NCBI GenBank assembly: GCA_004794655.1
Contig: SMMW01000584.1
Location: forward strand, 8,910,501 to 8,974,500
Direction of reading: 5' to 3'
From: Marisa cornuarietis
Taxonomy: Eukaryota; Mollusca; Gastropoda; Architaenioglossa; Ampullariidae
Length of the DNA stretch: 64,000 nt
Both the position numbers and the translations under genes were made by a program. Numbering within the stretch: the first letter of the stretch is position 1; the number at the start of each line of letters is the position of its first letter. A model generated the notes under the pieces. The model worked only from the letters and a program-made list of their open reading frames with translations, ran no database searches and was not told the DNA's origin. Shown piece after piece: positions 49,601 through 62,400 of the stretch.

Positions 49601-52600
49601 CTGCTTTACTTTAGGCTCATTCTAAGGAGCTTATCATTTGCAGCATAATAAGCTGATCATAGGGAACACAGAACCCTATGCAAGTTTGCATTGAAAATGT
49701 GTGCTTTCCAGCCATTGGTGGTTTGGAGATTTTACCATTCTTTACAGTCTCTCGAACGGTGTTGGGCACCAAGAGAGACCCTACACAAAGTTTAGCAATT
49801 CTTTTCTACATCCAGTTAGGGAATGTGAAATGCACAACTTCAGACTGCCAGCAGAATGCAACAGCTAGTGTGGTTTGGAGGAACTTTTATGTTAGCTGTT
49901 CCTGTGATACCTTTATTTCAGTGATGCCATAAAATGTTTGCTTTTATGCAGGTGTAAATCCTGTACCCCACTGTACATTTGAAAATAGTTTATATGCAGG
50001 TCAAGCAAAGGTAACACTGCTGCCACAGTGAAAAAGGCTGGTGTGGTTTGTGCATTTTTGTAGCCTTACCACCTGTGTACAAAGTCTGCTCCCATCATAG
50101 GACAGTGCTGGAATCAAAACGTACTTTCTTTCTAAGCTCTGTCAGCACTGCTCACTGAACAGCTTGCATGTAATGTAAGTCAAGTACTAACTGCTGTTGA
50201 TGACTGCTTCAAAAACCTACAAAAGAAAATGAGGTGTCCATTTTAATGTTCCTGATCTTTCAGTGATAACCAGCTACAATTTACAATGTAGAGAATGTTG
50301 GCTATTCGGTCAACACAGGTTAGAAAGTAGATCATCTATTAATATATCCACAGCTAATGCTGGCTGATGGTGAGCAAAGTGTGATCAAGTATTATCTATG
50401 GTACAGAGTCCTAGTTTATCTAGAGGCAAAAATACCTAAACACCCCAAGGCTAGAAACAGGCAGTCTTAGCAACCTGTTTCATTTCACACAGGAAAATAG
50501 ACTTTTTTAAAATGATGCAACTGCAGCATAATGACTAAATGCCTGTCTGGCTGTATGCTGACATTTAATGCAGCAATAAAGGCCTCAGAAAAGTATTTGC
50601 AATGATGAATATTTTGCTGCATTGCACTTTTGTATTTGTTGTTTTTGACTTTTCTGTGGAATTCAAAGCTGATATTTGTGTATTTCTCTGCACAGTTAGG
50701 TGAATGGACAAAAACAGATATTTTTTAAAGTTATAATTTACAGATTTATGGAGAGGCTATTTTAATGCACATCATGCACATATATGTTCCACCATCCACA
50801 TGGCCACACATGCATACATGTATAGGTACCATGCATGGCTGCACTCACACATGGCTACACACACAGACACATATATGCTCTTGCAAGCATGCACACACAC
50901 ATACACATTCTCTTTCTCTCCTTCTATAGTGCAGATTGTGTTGCTGTGATTTAACATATAAGATCATGAATTAAATATCATTATAAAGTAATATGTAAAA
51001 TATTGATTTTTGAGTATTGAACTTGTTCATTGACATGTTTTCAGTCACTTTTTACAAAACAAATGAAAAAAAAGAAACTTCCTGTCAAGTAGAGTAACAG
51101 CTTCATGTGTTGAACGCTTGCTAAGAATTCAGTGCACATCAAACTAATCCGCATGACCTGCACTGTTGTGCTTTGAATCATCGTGGGTCACTTTGCATAA
51201 TCAGTGTGGGTTTAGTTCTTACAGTTGGGAGGCTTTTAAGTGAACTTAGTGTGTTTATAAGCTGGCATTGATTTTTTTTCAAGAGGCTTATTGCATCCTG
51301 CAGCTTCGACCTCAAATATTTTTTTTCATGTCTTATGTTTTGTGGCATTTGTATTTGCTTTTCTGTGCCATGTGTTCTTGTTTGTGACAGCATTGTTTTC
51401 AGTTTATTTCCTTCCATTGGCTGTGTAATGTGAACATTTGATATTTGTCATCAAGTGCCATGATTTTAAAAAGAGTGCAGGAAAAAACATGCCTCCTGAG
51501 TTTAAATCTTTACTGATCATTTTTTAAACTTTTAAAATTTCAGAATAGATTTGTGGGGAAAGATCAACAATATATCTGTTTTGAATTGTGCATATAAAGG
51601 TGGACCTGTTTATGCACGAAGCTCTGTGAGATGCTGATTTGTCCACAATTGTTTATGTGCTGATACATTGTAAAAATGTTTGCTAATTTTCTGTTTATTT
51701 TACTGATTCCTTAGTACCATTATCCAATAAAATATTGTTTTTATTTGTGGTTTCTGCATGGGCATTTCTTAATCAAACTATCAATCTAAATCAAGGATGA
51801 TGCATACAAATCATTGAATGAATATGGAAACTTTTACATGCTAGTTAATTTAAGTAAAATGCCAAGGTTTGGCAGTTGCATATTTGTGAAGCTGTGAACA
51901 ATGTATAAGCTCATTTTCCCGCTTGTGAAGCATTATCCACCTTTGTGCATGTTCTATATATTTTTTTCTCTTCAGGATAAACACTGGGATGTGACGTGTT
52001 CTGTGAACCAGAATCAGTTTGAATTTGTTTTGAGTACATTTGGTAATTTTATCTTTAGTGTCTTTTGTTTGTTTTTTATGGTGACCATTTGTGTACCCAC
52101 AATGACTGTTTCTTTGGGTTATGGAGCATACAAGGCAGTCAGCTTTTGTTAGCCTTCTTCCCCCGCCCCCAACTTCTTTGCCTGCACTAAATATCTCCTC
52201 TTCCCGTCAGTCTCTCTCTGAATGTCAGATTATTTTGGTAACCTGTACTGCATATGCCGTTATCCATTTTTGGTAGTCTGGCAAATGTTTCTTGGTTTTT
52301 ATATTTAAACTTAATTTTTTCCTATTGTTTCCACTGTTACATTTACTGTTTCTAAATTGGGTCAAGCAAATGTGATTTTAATTTTTATTTTCTCTCTTTA
52401 TTCTTGGTCGCCACTGATTCAGGAGATTTTGTCATATATAGCTCCACCTTTTAGACAGTCTTGTAGATGATTACAAAATCAATATGCTATTATTGCAAGG
52501 GAAGCAAACCTGCTGTTATGTTTTCCACAGAATCATTGTCCACACTCATGTGCCTGGACGCTCAGTGATTCACTCTCTGGGCTCAGATTACGAACTGGTT

Positions 52601-55600
52601 TTGGAGAGGGAGACCGAATGCTGACACTTAGATGGGTATCGGATATCACTCTTGCTGATTTGCATAAGGTGCATTTTGGGCTATTTCCCCCTTTTCACCA
52701 GTTAGCTACCACAAGGGGGCTGTCTCAAATCAATACAAATTCTGTCTATAGCGTCTTCTAAAAAACAAAGCAAAATTACATAACACTGTTCTAAAAACTG
52801 ACAAATTTCAGGGGCCAGTTGCACAACACATTTCTAATTTTAAACAATTTTAGGCATTAAATCTTTTTAGATAATATGTTTAAAATGCACGCCACAATTT
52901 TAGAATTTTTTAAACTAAAACTGCATTAAGTAAGATAAAGTTGTTTAATTCTGATTTTCTGTCCTGTCAGTACAATATTTTGTATGTTCTTGTGCAGTGC
53001 ATCTAAATGGCAGAGAAGAGATTTTGCTTCTTTAAAACAGTTTTAAGGTTTAGAAACATGTTGTGCACATTACCTTGTTTTTTTTTTAAAGAAAGGACAG
53101 TGACAATATATGTCGGTTACACAGATAAAGAATAAGTTAAAGAGAAGAAGGTTCCATTTCATCTTTATTTCACAACCTGCTTAGTTACAAATACTGTGTT
53201 GGATAATATTTTAAGTTCCTTTTTACATCCATCTTTATATCAGTAACAAACTCCTTTGTACATTTGTTAGATCTTAGCTCCATGACATGCACACAAACAT
53301 TTGCATACACATGAATGTTCTCCATCCTTTCCTCTACCGATAAGCATGAGTGCATGCTGTCTACACCACCATAGTTTGTCGCTGTAGTCCTGGTATTATA
53401 TATACCCATCTATTACGAACTGTCTGATGGATTTCATGTATATCTATATATATATATATAGGATGCAACTACACACAGTGAAACGAAGTGTTGTACACAA
53501 AAGGCAAAAATCAATATTTATGAATGCCATTACATCAGACCTCAGTTCCTGAAAACAGGGATGCGGTTTGCATAACTTTTTTTTTTCGAAATCTGCGTAT
53601 AGCATCATGGTGCATTTATGATTTTTGGTTTGAGACAGCCCTTTGGTGTGCAGCTATAGTAGCTACAATGCATATATTGGGATCAATAAATAGCACTGTG
53701 CTAAATGGGTATATATATATATATCTGGATTAAAACAAGACAGTCTTACATATTTACCAAAAGTACCGGAGTGACTCTTACTTCTGTGTGTGTGTGTGTG
53801 TGTGGAGTGCGGTGGCCGGTGAGTAACTTCTAGATAAAATCTGGTGCATTATAAGAATTGATATTAAGATTCCTTACCTACCCAAGTCTTTTTTTTAATT
53901 AAGTTTTTTTTTCAGTAACAATATGTTTAGAAGACATAGACAACAGAATGAAGAACATTTTCTAGAAATCATTGAACTTACTTGTTTAAATCTATTTGAA
54001 AATGTTGACGATTTTCTGAAACAGACTTATGCAAAAATAGCTAAAATAAATATGTAATCCAGAAGGCACAAACATGTACATTTAACTGACATGCTTCCCA
54101 AAATAATTTTGAAAATAAAGAAACAGATTTGTTTTACGTGTCAGCATAGATGATTATTCTGGTATAATCATAAATTTATAGTAAGTGCACTATTAGTACA
54201 TTTTGCTGTTTTCTGGTGTGGTTTTTTTTTTGCGTGCATGCATAGAAGAAACAAGAAGTGGGCAAAACTTTCTTATAGAGCAAAGGTTGATCCTATTGAA
54301 CAGAAGGGACGAGGCTCCGGTACAATCTATTGTTTACAGAGGAGTGTGGTATGGGGCATGGAGCTGTGCACCATTAATGAACCGAGTGATAAAGATATTT
54401 TTGGAGGTATTTTTGCATTGGTTAAAATTAGTGTCTGACTGGAGTAAGCAGAGGACAGAAGCAGAGTGATGTCACATATCTCCACAGCTCCACCTGCATG
54501 AACACATTTTTTTTATCACCGTCAACTTTTACTCTGTAAGAAAGCTGTGTCCAAAAGTGGTCACTAACAGCATACACCACAGATTTTGGCTTTTGTCTTT
54601 GCATATCAGTTGACCTGCTTGCTCACCCTGAACTGCATGTTTGCTGGTTCCCAGCTTGTGCTTCTGCAGTTTCTCCATGTATACCATCCATAGCTATCAT
54701 AAGATTATGTTGGCAATCATTTATCTTAGTTTTTGAATTAGCTTATTTGCTTGGTAGATCAAGCAACCATTAGGGAGAGCCTGTTGTATTGATTGATGAT
54801 CCTCTAGTTTTTACCACATAGCTATGTTTTCAGGTATATTCTTGATGGATTGTAAAGCGTTTGTTAGCACTTGTCTGATAGTGCCAGTAATCACATATTT
54901 GAAATTTATTTTTTCTATTTTTCGTTTTTTTCTTTCTTGGTTTTGGTATCTTTTTCTCATCTTTTAACATTTGCTAGTACATTTAGAAATGTAGTTATAG
55001 ATAAGTATCCTTTTTTATTTTTTTCACTCATGATGTAAACAGATTTGAATCAGATTTGTAGTTGTATCACTAGTTTTTATCTTTAACCTTATTATATTTT
55101 TCAGATAGATTGTTAAAGTGAAATCTTTCCATTTTTCTATCAGGGATAGTACTAGAGGTCACAGTTATCTGTTGCATACATTCCAAGCCTAAATTATATA
55201 TGAATATCCTCTGTCTAGTGGATGCTGTACTTTATGTTTGGAACAAAGTAACTGAAAAGACAGGCTTCCTTTATTTCTACAATGTTTTCCTACAATCAGT
55301 TAAAACATATAAGCATTTGTCACTCTATGTCACAATAGGGTCATACAACCTCTGGTGGGCTAAGTTTAAAGTTCTGAAGCTGTCACGAACTGAATGATTG
55401 TGTTAACCTCTGTATGCATGCATGTATGCAGTATGTGTACATGTGCATATGAGAAAGAGAGTGTGTGTGAGAGAGAGGAGGGGACAAGATTGAGAAAGGA
55501 GGAGAAAGAAACTAGCAAATATATGAACCCCTATTAAAGTTATTTTGTGGGTTATAACAGGTTATTCTCTAGTGAAGAAACTCATGCTATGGCTATAAGC

Positions 55601-57229
55601 ACCTGCATTGATCAACCAAACTAAAATTTAAGGTCAACTCTACATTGATGCTGGACATGGTTTGAAATCAAACCAAGTTATTTACAGAAATGCGCCAGGA
55701 TGGTTGTTCAGATGGGTGCTTATTTTATCAGCTGCACTAAATTAAGTTAGCCATAGTAAGGCTTCTGTGGTAGAATGCTGTCCGGCATTTGTTGTAATAA
55801 GCATTATGGTTCTTTTGGACAGTAAAAGTTTAAAAAAAATTCTACTACTACTAAGGAGAGTCATTGAATTAACAGGTTTAGTTAGTAACGAGTAAGTAAA
55901 ACCTCTTTACAGTTACGACCCCCCTCTTAGTTACGACTCACACATTTTTATGGACGATAGTATTTCACTAATATCTCTATTACGGCTACCTCCCCGACCC
56001 AACTTACGGTCTACAGTTTATGCTCTATTATGACTTTTTATGCAAAAGTTTCATGTTGAAAAAAAAAATAGATTTAAAAATAGACTGCTTCTGCCTGGCC
56101 GCTAACCGATGACAGAAGTAGCTATATATTGACTTCAAATATTCTCAACAGAGCCATGCGTTGTTCGAACATGTTCAGCCACCATCTTATTAATTAAGAG
56201 ATGGTCTTTGTTTCACGGTACAGTACTTTGTTTCATCGGTTCCTCTTACATGGACTGTTAGTCAAGCGTAACAAGGCAGAGCAATTATGACCAAGTGAAA
56301 GTGAAAACGTCCAAAATAAGACATTATGGTATAGCTTTTGGTACAGCTTTGATATGGGGGGAGGGAGACGCGACGGCCATAACAAAAATGGCTCGCAGCA
56401 TTTGTCATCTGCTCGCCCCACTCAATTGCCCTTTGTACCTAATAAACTAAACCTAACCCTACCCCAAACCCTAACCCCAAACCTCTGAAAATAATATAGA
56501 CCGGCCTATGACGTCACGTCTCCCCCATATCAAAGTTCTGCCTAGTTTTTGAACAGAGCTTTATTTCAACATTTAAATAAATGAAATTGAATTTATAGGT
56601 GTTTGAAGTCAGGGTTTGTGGAAAGAAAGCAGGATGGTTGATCTCCCTACGTTGGCCTCTCACACTTACAACCAGATTTTAGCGAATCGAAATAGGGAGG
56701 TTTGACTGTAGTTTCTGGATTATTTCCTTTAAAAGGGCGAGTGAAAGAGTTGTACAAGAAAGGCAAACATCATATGCATCATCATGCAATTATTCTTTGA
56801 ATGAGTATTGTTACTAACCATCTACTTTGGGGTTTTTTTTTGGTTGGTCATTCTTTATATCATTACTATGTGTAAACCTTTATTTTAAATTTTATTTCAC
56901 CAATGTTGTATAAAGCAAATAAACTCTGATTCTTAATTGAAGTAGTTTTCCATTCTCTCTTGGTTTTTTTTTTTTTTTTTTACTGTTAACACAGTTCTGT
57001 ATTTCTGTCCTTGCATCACAGATTTCTCAGCGAGATTGATTCTCATAATCCTCTGCAGTTTCTTCCACGCAAAGGGTCTACAAGATCTCAAGGTTACCGG
57101 CGAACTATTTCATTTGAGGACACACCTAGCTCACCAGTGCTTGTGATTCGCACGCGCACACAGGCACGTATGGTGCAGGACTCTTTAGAAAAATGTCAAA
57201 AAGCAAATGATGACCTGTTTGAATTATGA
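43681..57229 (+). CDS. LYSMD1: LysM domain-containing protein, LYSMD1-like (3 exons)
   Basis: Coding exons 43681-43860, 46617-46963 and 57022-57229 join in frame to give 244 residues. The LysM domain spans about residues 40-86 (KHMLTKEDNLVGLSLKYQCT, VEVLKRENKLWNNDMLFLRE, HVLIPL), split by intron 1 in phase 0. Next come an acidic/Ser-rich linker, then DFFSKYDSSLAKLKSDVAKM (about 156-175), corresponding to the xDFLxxLDxxI helix of vertebrate LYSMD1/2. The end, RTRTQARMVQDS...DDLFEL, resembles the LYSMD1 tail RTRTLRDQEDEIFKL, which favours LYSMD1 over LYSMD2. There is no signal peptide or membrane segment, so it is probably intracellular; its molecular role is poorly known. The ATG at 43681 has a good context (A at -3, G at +4), and no in-frame ATG precedes it. 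Intron 2 is about 10 kb. Confidence 0.85.
45411..45484 (+). mobile_element. 3' fragment of the same LINE family as 33385-35447
   Basis: AAGCACTAAAAGCATGTTTC, then TTATGAGTGTGAGTATGTGC and TATGCAAATCTTTCA, aligns base by base with 35371-35430 at the 3' end of the young LINE. Only the terminal part was retained. It lies in LYSMD1-like intron 1. Confidence 0.7.
48655..48810 (-). mobile_element. tRNA-derived SINE, minus orientation
   Basis: On the minus strand GTAGATAGCCTAGTGGTTTG (A-box-like) is followed some 50 bases later by TGGTTTGAAACTCATG (B-box-like). This is the spacing and wording of tRNA-derived SINE heads. The downstream body continues to about 48655. No clear target duplication was identified, and it differs from the SINE at 28978. 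Confidence 0.55.
52811..53074. mobile_element. Short MITE with ~30-bp terminal inverted repeats
   Basis: The left end GGGGCCAGTTGCACAACACA, continuing TTTCTAATTTTAAAC, pairs with the reverse complement of the right end (GTGCACAACATGTTTCTAAA, 53041-53074). The element is about 264 bp, AT-rich and without coding capacity. A stretch beginning GCCCCGTTGCAGAAAC near 43238 may be a related end, but no partner was found there. Confidence 0.6.
54246..54438 (+). CDS. Possible alternative terminal exon of the LYSMD1-like gene
   Basis: An AG acceptor at 54244-54245 follows a T-rich tract. If spliced to exon 2 (phase 2), the frame stays open for about 63 codons to TGA at 54436-54438. The peptide (RNKKWAKLSYRAKVDP at the start) has no recognised similarity. 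It would replace the conserved LYSMD1-type tail, so it is a weak candidate that needs transcript evidence. Confidence 0.15.
55894..56708. mobile_element. pogo/Tigger-like inverted-repeat element, non-autonomous
   Basis: The left end AAGTAAAACCTC and the reverse complement of the right end, CAGTCAAACCTC, match at 10 of 12 positions and fit the CAGT(A/C)AAACCTC style of pogo/Tigger ends. About 815 bp separate the outer ends. No transposase was recognised, and much of the interior is taken up by a second element at 56347-56535. Confidence 0.45.
56347..56535. mobile_element. 189-bp MITE with telomere-like core and CRE site
   Basis: Perfect 14-bp ends, CTTTGATATGGGGG (56347-56360) and its reverse complement (56522-56535), extend imperfectly inward (AGACGCGACGGCC against AGACGTGACGTC). 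The interior contains degenerate CCCTAA-like repeats (56449-56483: ACCTAACCCTACCCCAAACC and following) and a full CRE palindrome TGACGTCA at 56509-56516. There is no coding capacity. Confidence 0.75.
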
Positions 57230-57526
57230 TGAAGATATCAGGATCCAATGTGAACTCTCATTTATGTCCAGTGTATTCTTACAGAGTTGAGCGCATCACT
57301 TATAGCTAGACAAATATGCCAGCATTTTAAAAAAGTTACAAGAGTCAGTATAGATGTGATCTGAATTCTGTATATTACAAATTTTTTTAAAGAAGGATTT
57401 TATGTATTTAGTGTGATTTTCCATCACTGTGTACATTGCCTGATAGACTTCTTTCTCAATCTTCTATACCTGGCAGACATTTGACAATGCATTGGGAAAG
57501 CAGCTGTAACATTTCTGCAGATGAGT

Positions 57527-57598
57527 AATGACTGTCATTGTCATATCTATCAGGCCTTGTCTAATGATTGTCATTGTCATGTCTGACGGGCCTTTTTA
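57527..57598. repeat. 36-bp imperfect tandem duplication
   Basis: AATGACTGTCATTGTCATAT followed by CTATCAGGCCTT recurs from 57563 as AATGATTGTCATTGTCATGT and CTGACGGGCCTT. Confidence 0.75.
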
Positions 57599-58859
57599 TA
57601 TTTGTATCAACAGCACGGGTTTGCATGTACTTGTGTATGTTAGTGGGAAAAGAACTTTCATCCATTAACTTTTAGGAGATAGATTCTGACAAACATTGTG
57701 ATAATAATCGCTGAGGATTTGGGGTGGGGGATAAGAAAAAGTTAACTGCTGTCCATAAAATATATTTTTTTAATTTTAATTTGAAATAGTAAAATATGTA
57801 TGATTGATTGGTTGGTTTCTTTTGTCTTGTTTATAATAAGAATGGCTAGACTTTTGTAGTGTGTAATTATTCATGGATGAAAATCATCTCCATGTTCTGT
57901 TGAAAACCAGGGCATGCACATTTGTTTTAATATCCTCATTTCATTTCGCAAGATCATAAATGTATTTAGGAAGTAAAAGTTGTTGAAGTTGTGTGGCAGC
58001 AAGTGTTTGTTGTTGGCATATCCAGGGTGATAGCAATACAACTCTGTGGAACTACATACTCTCTTGCATTGTTTTCGTTGTGGGAACAGCTTGGATGCAA
58101 GGATTGCTTTATTGTTAAATGAAGATAGCTTACTCAAAGCTTATACAACTCTTTAACGGTCACAGTTTTTCAGCTGTTATTTATGCCATGACTTTCAAAG
58201 ATATTATAATTGGTTTTCTGACTTCTACCAAATTTCACATACATTTTCAGTATATTGTTTTGATGAGGAATGGCATGTGGAGTGTGTTAATGGAGTTAAT
58301 GAGTTTTGTCCTTGTCTGTTTGTAGCTGACCTTTTTTAATCTTCCACATTTTTAATGGTTGCATGTTAGATTCTGAATTAATTGGTACTGGAGGTTTGTT
58401 ATATAAATTGCAGGAAGATAAAAGAAACTGGTGGTATTTTAATACTAAAATGGTTGTGCAGAAAATTTGATAGTAAGACTTTTAAAGTTATGGCAACCAA
58501 AAGTATTTTATAGCAAGATTGTCATGTAAATAATGATGGCGTCTTAAAGGCATGCAGTTCTGATTATTGTTGGGTGGGTTTTTTTCCTTTTTTTGGTTGT
58601 ATGTATTTTACAAGTTATTATCTCTTAAGCTACATTCTGTTTCTGCTCCACCATTGATCTAATGTGCAAGCATTAAAGCAAGAAGACAACTAGAACAAAA
58701 AATGAATGTTTTAGTTTTCTGGTGTTAAGCCTTAAACAGAAAATCGAACCCTGCTGAATTGCTTGTTTTCAACAGGATCATTTAGGGAATCTGACTCTTC
58801 CTTAACAAGTGTTTTAGGAAAGGATACATGTATCTGATAATACCTTAAGGATAAGAACA

Positions 58860-59180
58860 AGTGGTAGCAGTAATGATATGTTGTATAAATAATGTATGGG
58901 GGCTCAATGCACCATGCATGAAAAACTGCAAATGAACCAACAAATGAAACAACACAAAAAAGAAACAAAGGTGGCAAAAAAGGACACATGGCAAACAAAG
59001 TGTATGGACTAAGGAGGGAGCACATGGTTATGAAAGATATTTATTAAAGAGGTGAGTTTTGAGACAAGACTTGAAAACTTCAAACATAGATACAGTGAGT
59101 TAAAAAGAGGTAAGTTCAGTTCATGATGAGATTTGTTGTGCTGCTGACTACTAAAAGAAACAGTGGAAGTTGTAGGTAAT
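58860..59180 (-). mobile_element. CR1/L2-like LINE 3' relic
   Basis: On the minus strand near 59085-59035 the frame reads EVFKSCLKTHLFNKYL, matching the conserved end of the LINE ORF (FKSALKTHLF in the 33418-35172 copy). Further minus-strand sequence down to about 58860 looks like the element's 3' UTR (GAGCCCCCATACATTATTTA). The coding part upstream of this motif is too decayed to align. Confidence 0.6.
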
Positions 59181-59400
59181 CACCATAGTAAGCACAAAAT
59201 CCTAAACATAGAGAATATAAAGGTAATTCCAGATGATTGTTATGGTGTCTTTTTTTTCCCCCAAATATTGCAGTTTCTGTAGGGGTTATTTATGTACAGG
59301 TTGATTCTTGTTTGCAGGCAGATCTTTTTGATGCGTTTGAAACTAAAAAGATGTGCAGAATTGCATGATTTCCCTGATGATGTTGGTATTATGTATATGC

Positions 59401-59406
59401 AATAAA
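59401..59406 (+). terminator. Candidate poly(A) signal for the LYSMD1-like gene
   Basis: AATAAA, followed by a GT/T-rich segment (CATGTTTCTCTTTTTGCTTC) at 59427-59446, a typical downstream element. A second candidate is at 63455-63460. Confidence 0.35.
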
Positions 59407-62400
59407 GGGCAAGTGTTCACATGACTTCCATGTTTCTCTTTTTGCTTCTTTGAATTATTCATAGATGTAGATAATGACTGGCAACTAATAGGTAGTGACT
59501 ATAGGGACAGTGAATTAATTGGAAGTGGTTCACCATTTCTAGGACCTAGCATGTGGAAGTTAGGTAAAGTGCAACCCTCTCTTTCTGACACCTTTTAAGT
59601 TTCCTCATAAATCAAGTGCTCGTTGTTGCAAGAGTTCAAGAGTTCATGTTTGAGATCTGAAGCCTAAGTGGGCCTCTAACTAGCTCTGAAATTATGTGCA
59701 CTAACCTCCAGGCTGTGAAGCCTTCTCTTTCAGGTGTATGCAGATGCTTTTACTTAGAAACAAATGCTCACCTCTTGTCAATAGTGTATTTTTATTTTGT
59801 GGGCCTTTTTTTTCTGCATTATGAATTTTGAGTTTTTAATGTCAGTGCTGACCTCCTGACTGCTCCCTTTTCGCAGAGTGTGAGTAATTGAGGAAGTCAA
59901 TGGTCTAAACCAAAGAGCAGTAAAAATCTTAGCTGTGTACAGCACATTTGATGTCGTTTCCTCCTTGTGTCTGTTAATAAGTTGTCAAATTTATAGTTTC
60001 AAGGAAAAAGGAAAAACATAATGGGTCAGAATAATCGATATCTTGGGTCAGAACTGCTGCTTAGTAGGTCATGCACTTGAAAGGACTGAAAACTACAAAA
60101 ATATCATACAGTTAAAGACTAACTTGAGTTCAAAACTTTTTTTGGATGACTGTTTAGTTCATTGTAAGACAAAATCTCAAAATCTGCAAATAACTCTATT
60201 CCATCCACAAGATGTAAGCCTTTGAATATTGCATTTCTTGCTTGTGTTTTGGAAACAAGTTCAAATCAGGTTTTCTCAAGATGCTATAAATGCAAGTTGT
60301 TTTGGCATTGCCTCATTACTAGAAGCTTGAAGCTTACAAATCGACTATGCCCTTCAGTGACATCTGAGATGAGAGATCTTTTTGCCTGTATAAAATTATT
60401 GCCCTTTCTAAGCTTGTCAGCAGCTACCATTTGCATTCACCCCTACCAAATTATCTTCCCCAGAAGAGATTTTTACAACCTTTGTGTGCAAAAAGAAAAA
60501 TGATAGCACTATTCTGTTAATCTTATTATTGAGCTTAATTTCATGTTTAGCTCAAGTTAACCTTTAATAGAAGAACTGAGCTTACAGGGGTAGGACAACT
60601 AAAAAGGGTGATGCCCACTGTATTTTTTTTAAATGTGTAGGTTTTGTTGAATGATATTTTTTATTTTCAAGTATGTAACCTCCTAGAAATAATTTTTCTG
60701 AAATGTTTAAATTTGCAAACATCATGACATATCTGTTTCATCAATTTACATTCCATATCCTCACATTTAGTGAATATATAAAACATCTTTAATACCCCCT
60801 TTTCTTATATAAGAGATATTAGACATTAAATTTATGCTAACATTAAATTTGATCTAGCTTAGCAGACTAACTCTTTGACTGCCACATATAATTTAGAGGC
60901 TTTGCATACCAGAACCTGATGACCACTAGCTTGCAACAGCTGAGAAAAACCTTTCATTCCACCTAGTGATTTATGCTACTGGGCTTTCATACTTCAAATG
61001 ATGAATGTATTGCATCTTTGTACAATAACTAGTAACAGTGTTGAAAGAGTTATAACTCCTAAAGAAATCATTTTTGAACTTTAAGATGTGTCAGGCAGCC
61101 CTCTATCAATCTGAAAATATTTTTGAGGTTCTTAAAATAGTTTCTTGCTTTACTGTAATTGGAAATGTAACATGTTAAGTAATGTAAAATGTCCATATTT
61201 TGAACATTTTATTGGCTAAGGGCTCAAAATAATCTTAAAAAGATATCAAACCTGAATGTGTTTTAAGTCCTTAGCTAACTGAACTCTATTTAGGTGTGTT
61301 ATATATATATATATATCCATTGGTGGTAAGATTTAACTTTTCTTCACTGCAATTAAAGCTTTCAGCAAAAGGTTTCTGCATATCAACATTTTACTGTGGT
61401 AGATATATTAAATACATACTTGATGCCTGGTGTGTATGTGGTATGTTACTTAAATTTTGTACTTAAACTCACTTGTGTCAAGGTTGAGATATATTTACAT
61501 AAAAGAAGTAAATCATCATAAATTATCAATGCTGTCTTGATAGCATTATGGTCTTTACCTAATGATTGTAAACTCATCAGTTTGTATCCCAGCATTACCT
61601 CTTATTGTGGAAAAATACAAGGTACAGTGAAAAAAAAAAACCCACTTCACCACAAAGTTAAACATGACTTTTATATTGGCTTGAATGTTTATTATTGTAA
61701 ATACCATTGTAATTGCTGTCCGATCTAAATGGTCAGAAAAGGAGAGTTGCAAGTAATTTCACAATGACATCGAGGGAGGTTAATGACGGCACATTTTTTA
61801 TCCTGATTTGACTTGTCTTAAGGCTATCATGTAGCAGAGATATACTTTTTGGGCAGAGAAAAAATTTATTCATGAGACTTAACACAGGTAGCTGTATTTC
61901 ACCAAGGTTTCATGTCACATTTTCATGATTTAAAAAAAATTAAGCTGCGAAAGAAATGTGTGGGAAAAGTTGCCTTGTATTGTTTTAGAAGAAGAATAAT
62001 GTAGAAGAACATCGATGAGATCACTTAAACATCCTAAAGGACAGGGTTTATTCAAATGGTTTATAGAATGTGAGTCAAAGCATTTGTATATTTTTTTCCC
62101 CAGATCAAATTTTTTTTTTTAAATACCAACAGCTGGGATCAGTTTTAGAATGCTTTCTTTTTCTAGGTTATTCAGCAAAATTTTGATTGGCTTTTTTATT
62201 TGAATTATTGTTATTGTTACCAAAATTGCACTTTGAAAACAAGGGTCTTGTATTCGGATTGAAAACTTTGTATGATCCTGAACACATACATCATTTCCAT
62301 TTTGTTTGCTGCTGTTCTTGTGCATCAGAGAATTTTGCTGTTGTTATTTTACTTTAAATGATTCCTCATGGTTTTATGTTTCCTTATTTTGCATTTCCTT

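Larger units (their letters stand above)
46964..57021 (+). other. Large intron 2 of the LYSMD1-like gene
   Basis: About 10 kb, starting with GTAAGT and ending with CATCACAG. It contains a SINE (about 48655-48810), a short MITE (52811-53074), TG and TA microsatellites near 53447-53461, 53711-53724 and 53785-53804, and a nested pair of inverted-repeat elements (55894-56708). A possible alternative exon begins at 54246. Otherwise no gene was recognised. Confidence 0.6.

Noticed and set aside
53447..53804. TA and TG repeats as a possible regulatory island
   Set aside because: These are simple microsatellites with no associated promoter motifs or exon.
56449..56483. Interstitial telomere array
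   Set aside because: The CCCTAA-like units are few and irregular and are enclosed by MITE inverted ends, so they belong to that element rather than to a telomere fusion.
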